DNA of 64,000 nt from Paraclostridium ghonii (GTDB taxonomy: Bacteria > Bacillota > Clostridia > Peptostreptococcales > Peptostreptococcaceae), in the NCBI RefSeq assembly GCF_030815085.1, contig NZ_JAUSWG010000004.1. One strand, 5' to 3'. The notes under the pieces are model-generated. The model did not search any database, was not told where the DNA came from, and saw only the letters and a list, made by a program, of their open reading frames with translations. Shown here piece by piece: positions 63,260 to 64,000 of the stretch. The position numbers and the translations under genes are program-made. Position 1 is the stretch's first letter, and each line of letters starts with the position of its first letter.

Positions 63260-63904
63260 ATGTTTAAAAATTTAACTAAAAAGGAAATACTCGATTTATT
63301 TAAAGATTCTAAATATGTAATAAAAAAATATAATAAAGAAGATATAATAGCACTTGAGGGTCATCCATGTAATTCTATAGGATTAGTTTTAGATGGTGGA
63401 GTTGATATTAAAAGATTTTTACCTGGAGATAAAGTTGTTTTAATGTCTTCTTTCTCAAAAGGAAATTTATTTGGAGAAGTCATAACTTTTTCAGATATAA
63501 ACCTATATCCAGCTACAGTTGTTTCAAACTCAAAAAGCGAAATAATATTTATTGATAAATATGACTTTATAGATTTTTGCTCTAATCATAAAGATGTATT
63601 GATATCATTTTTAAATGATATTACAAACAAAATTGTTGAACTTAACAAGACTGTTAAAACCGTTTCATTTATAAGTATAAGGCAAAAAATTGCAAGCTTT
63701 TTGTTAGATGAATATGAGTTACAAAAAAATAATTTTATAAAAATGCCAAAAACTAAAACTAAAATAGCAGAATCTTTAGGGGTGCCTAGACCCTCTTTAT
63801 CTAGAGAGTTCATAAATATGAAAAATGATAATTTAATAGATTATACTAATGATTATGTGAAATTGCTTGATATAGAAAAACTTAGAAATATAATAACAGA
63901 ATGA
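63260..63904 (+). CDS. Crp/Fnr family transcriptional regulator
   Basis: 214 residues. A cyclic-nucleotide-binding-type beta barrel (about 15-120; EGHPCNSIGLVLDGGVDIKR) and a C-terminal HTH (TKTKIAESLGVPRPSLSREF). No Fnr-type N-terminal cysteine set, so no oxygen-sensing iron-sulfur cluster is expected; the ligand is unknown. AAGGTG precedes the ATG. It follows the LysR gene by about 60 bases on the same strand. Confidence 0.87.
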   Translation: MFKNLTKKEILDLFKDSKYVIKKYNKEDIIALEGHPCNSIGLVLDGGVDIKRFLPGDKVVLMSSFSKGNLFGEVITFSDINLYPATVVSNSKSEIIFIDKYDFIDFCSNHKDVLISFLNDITNKIVELNKTVKTVSFISIRQKIASFLLDEYELQKNNFIKMPKTKTKIAESLGVPRPSLSREFINMKNDNLIDYTNDYVKLLDIEKLRNIITE

Positions 63905-63929
63905 GATAGACAAACTAGTATTAAATTTT

Positions 63930-63978
63930 AAAGCCAACAGTTTCAATATCTATACAATAAATCAACTGTTGGCTTTAT
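63930..63978 (+). terminator. Terminator of the Crp/Fnr gene
   Basis: AAAGCCAACAGTT (63930-63942) pairs with AACTGTTGGCTTT (63964-63976) around a 21-base loop. The T run is short. Confidence 0.7.
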
Positions 63979-64000
63979 TATATCATAGAGAAAAATAGTT

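Overview
This AT-rich, gene-dense window comes from a spore-forming, amino-acid-fermenting anaerobe of the class Clostridia. The best guess is a relative of Clostridioides/Paraclostridium (Peptostreptococcaceae). The reasons are a peroxiredoxin-chitinase fusion of the CotE spore-coat type, PdaA-like and SpoIVB-like sporulation genes, a complete lysine-to-butyrate fermentation operon, oxygen-sensitive radical enzymes, and strong GGAGG-type ribosome sites with many TTG/GTG starts. The species cannot be fixed from the sequence alone.

Layout. 1-8000: a cut-off MORN-repeat protein, YitT, LrgAB, a WG-repeat protein, two membrane-anchored TPR-like proteins, a PP2C-type phosphatase and a small membrane protein. 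The last four each have a terminator hairpin that overlaps their stop codon. 8100-21400: CotE-like coat protein; a lysine riboswitch in front of an NhaC-type transporter; a double-cubane-cluster reductase with its activator; a Na/Ca exchanger; a pyridoxal kinase; PdaA, a PHP hydrolase, a SpoIVB-like protease and two unknown proteins; then a GC-rich structured element near 20563-20631. 21600-38900 (minus strand): thiolase, acyl-CoA dehydrogenase, EtfBA, Kal, Kce, CoA transferase, Kdd, KamA, two probable mutase-maintenance proteins, KamDE and a second NhaC transporter, with a LysR regulator upstream. 39000-51800: transporters, a radical SAM protein, a sigma-54 activator divergent from an EamA transporter that has a sigma-54 promoter, cinA-HAD-DJ-1, and an agaS/tagatose-phosphate catabolic set with an AraC regulator. 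51800-64000: a sodium-pumping methylmalonyl-CoA decarboxylase, epimerase, MeaB, split B12 mutase, CoA transferase, a carboxylate-type transporter, and LysR and Crp/Fnr regulators.

How the genes work together. The kam operon encodes every step from lysine to acetyl-CoA plus butyrate. The right-hand module forms a closed cycle: succinate is activated by CoA transfer from propionyl-CoA, isomerised to methylmalonyl-CoA, epimerised, and decarboxylated by a Na+ pump. The net result is succinate to propionate plus CO2 with a sodium gradient, which could power the Na+-linked transporters in the window.

Most notable points: an apparent AUU start on the MutS-like gene of the lysine operon; a sigma-54 transporter/regulator pair with a palindromic operator; a 41-bp tandem duplication that shifted the C-terminal frame of the CoA transferase; a GC-rich three-way-junction element; and repeated GTAC-type direct repeats in front of agaS. 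No CRISPR array, tRNA, rRNA, prophage or insertion sequence was recognised.
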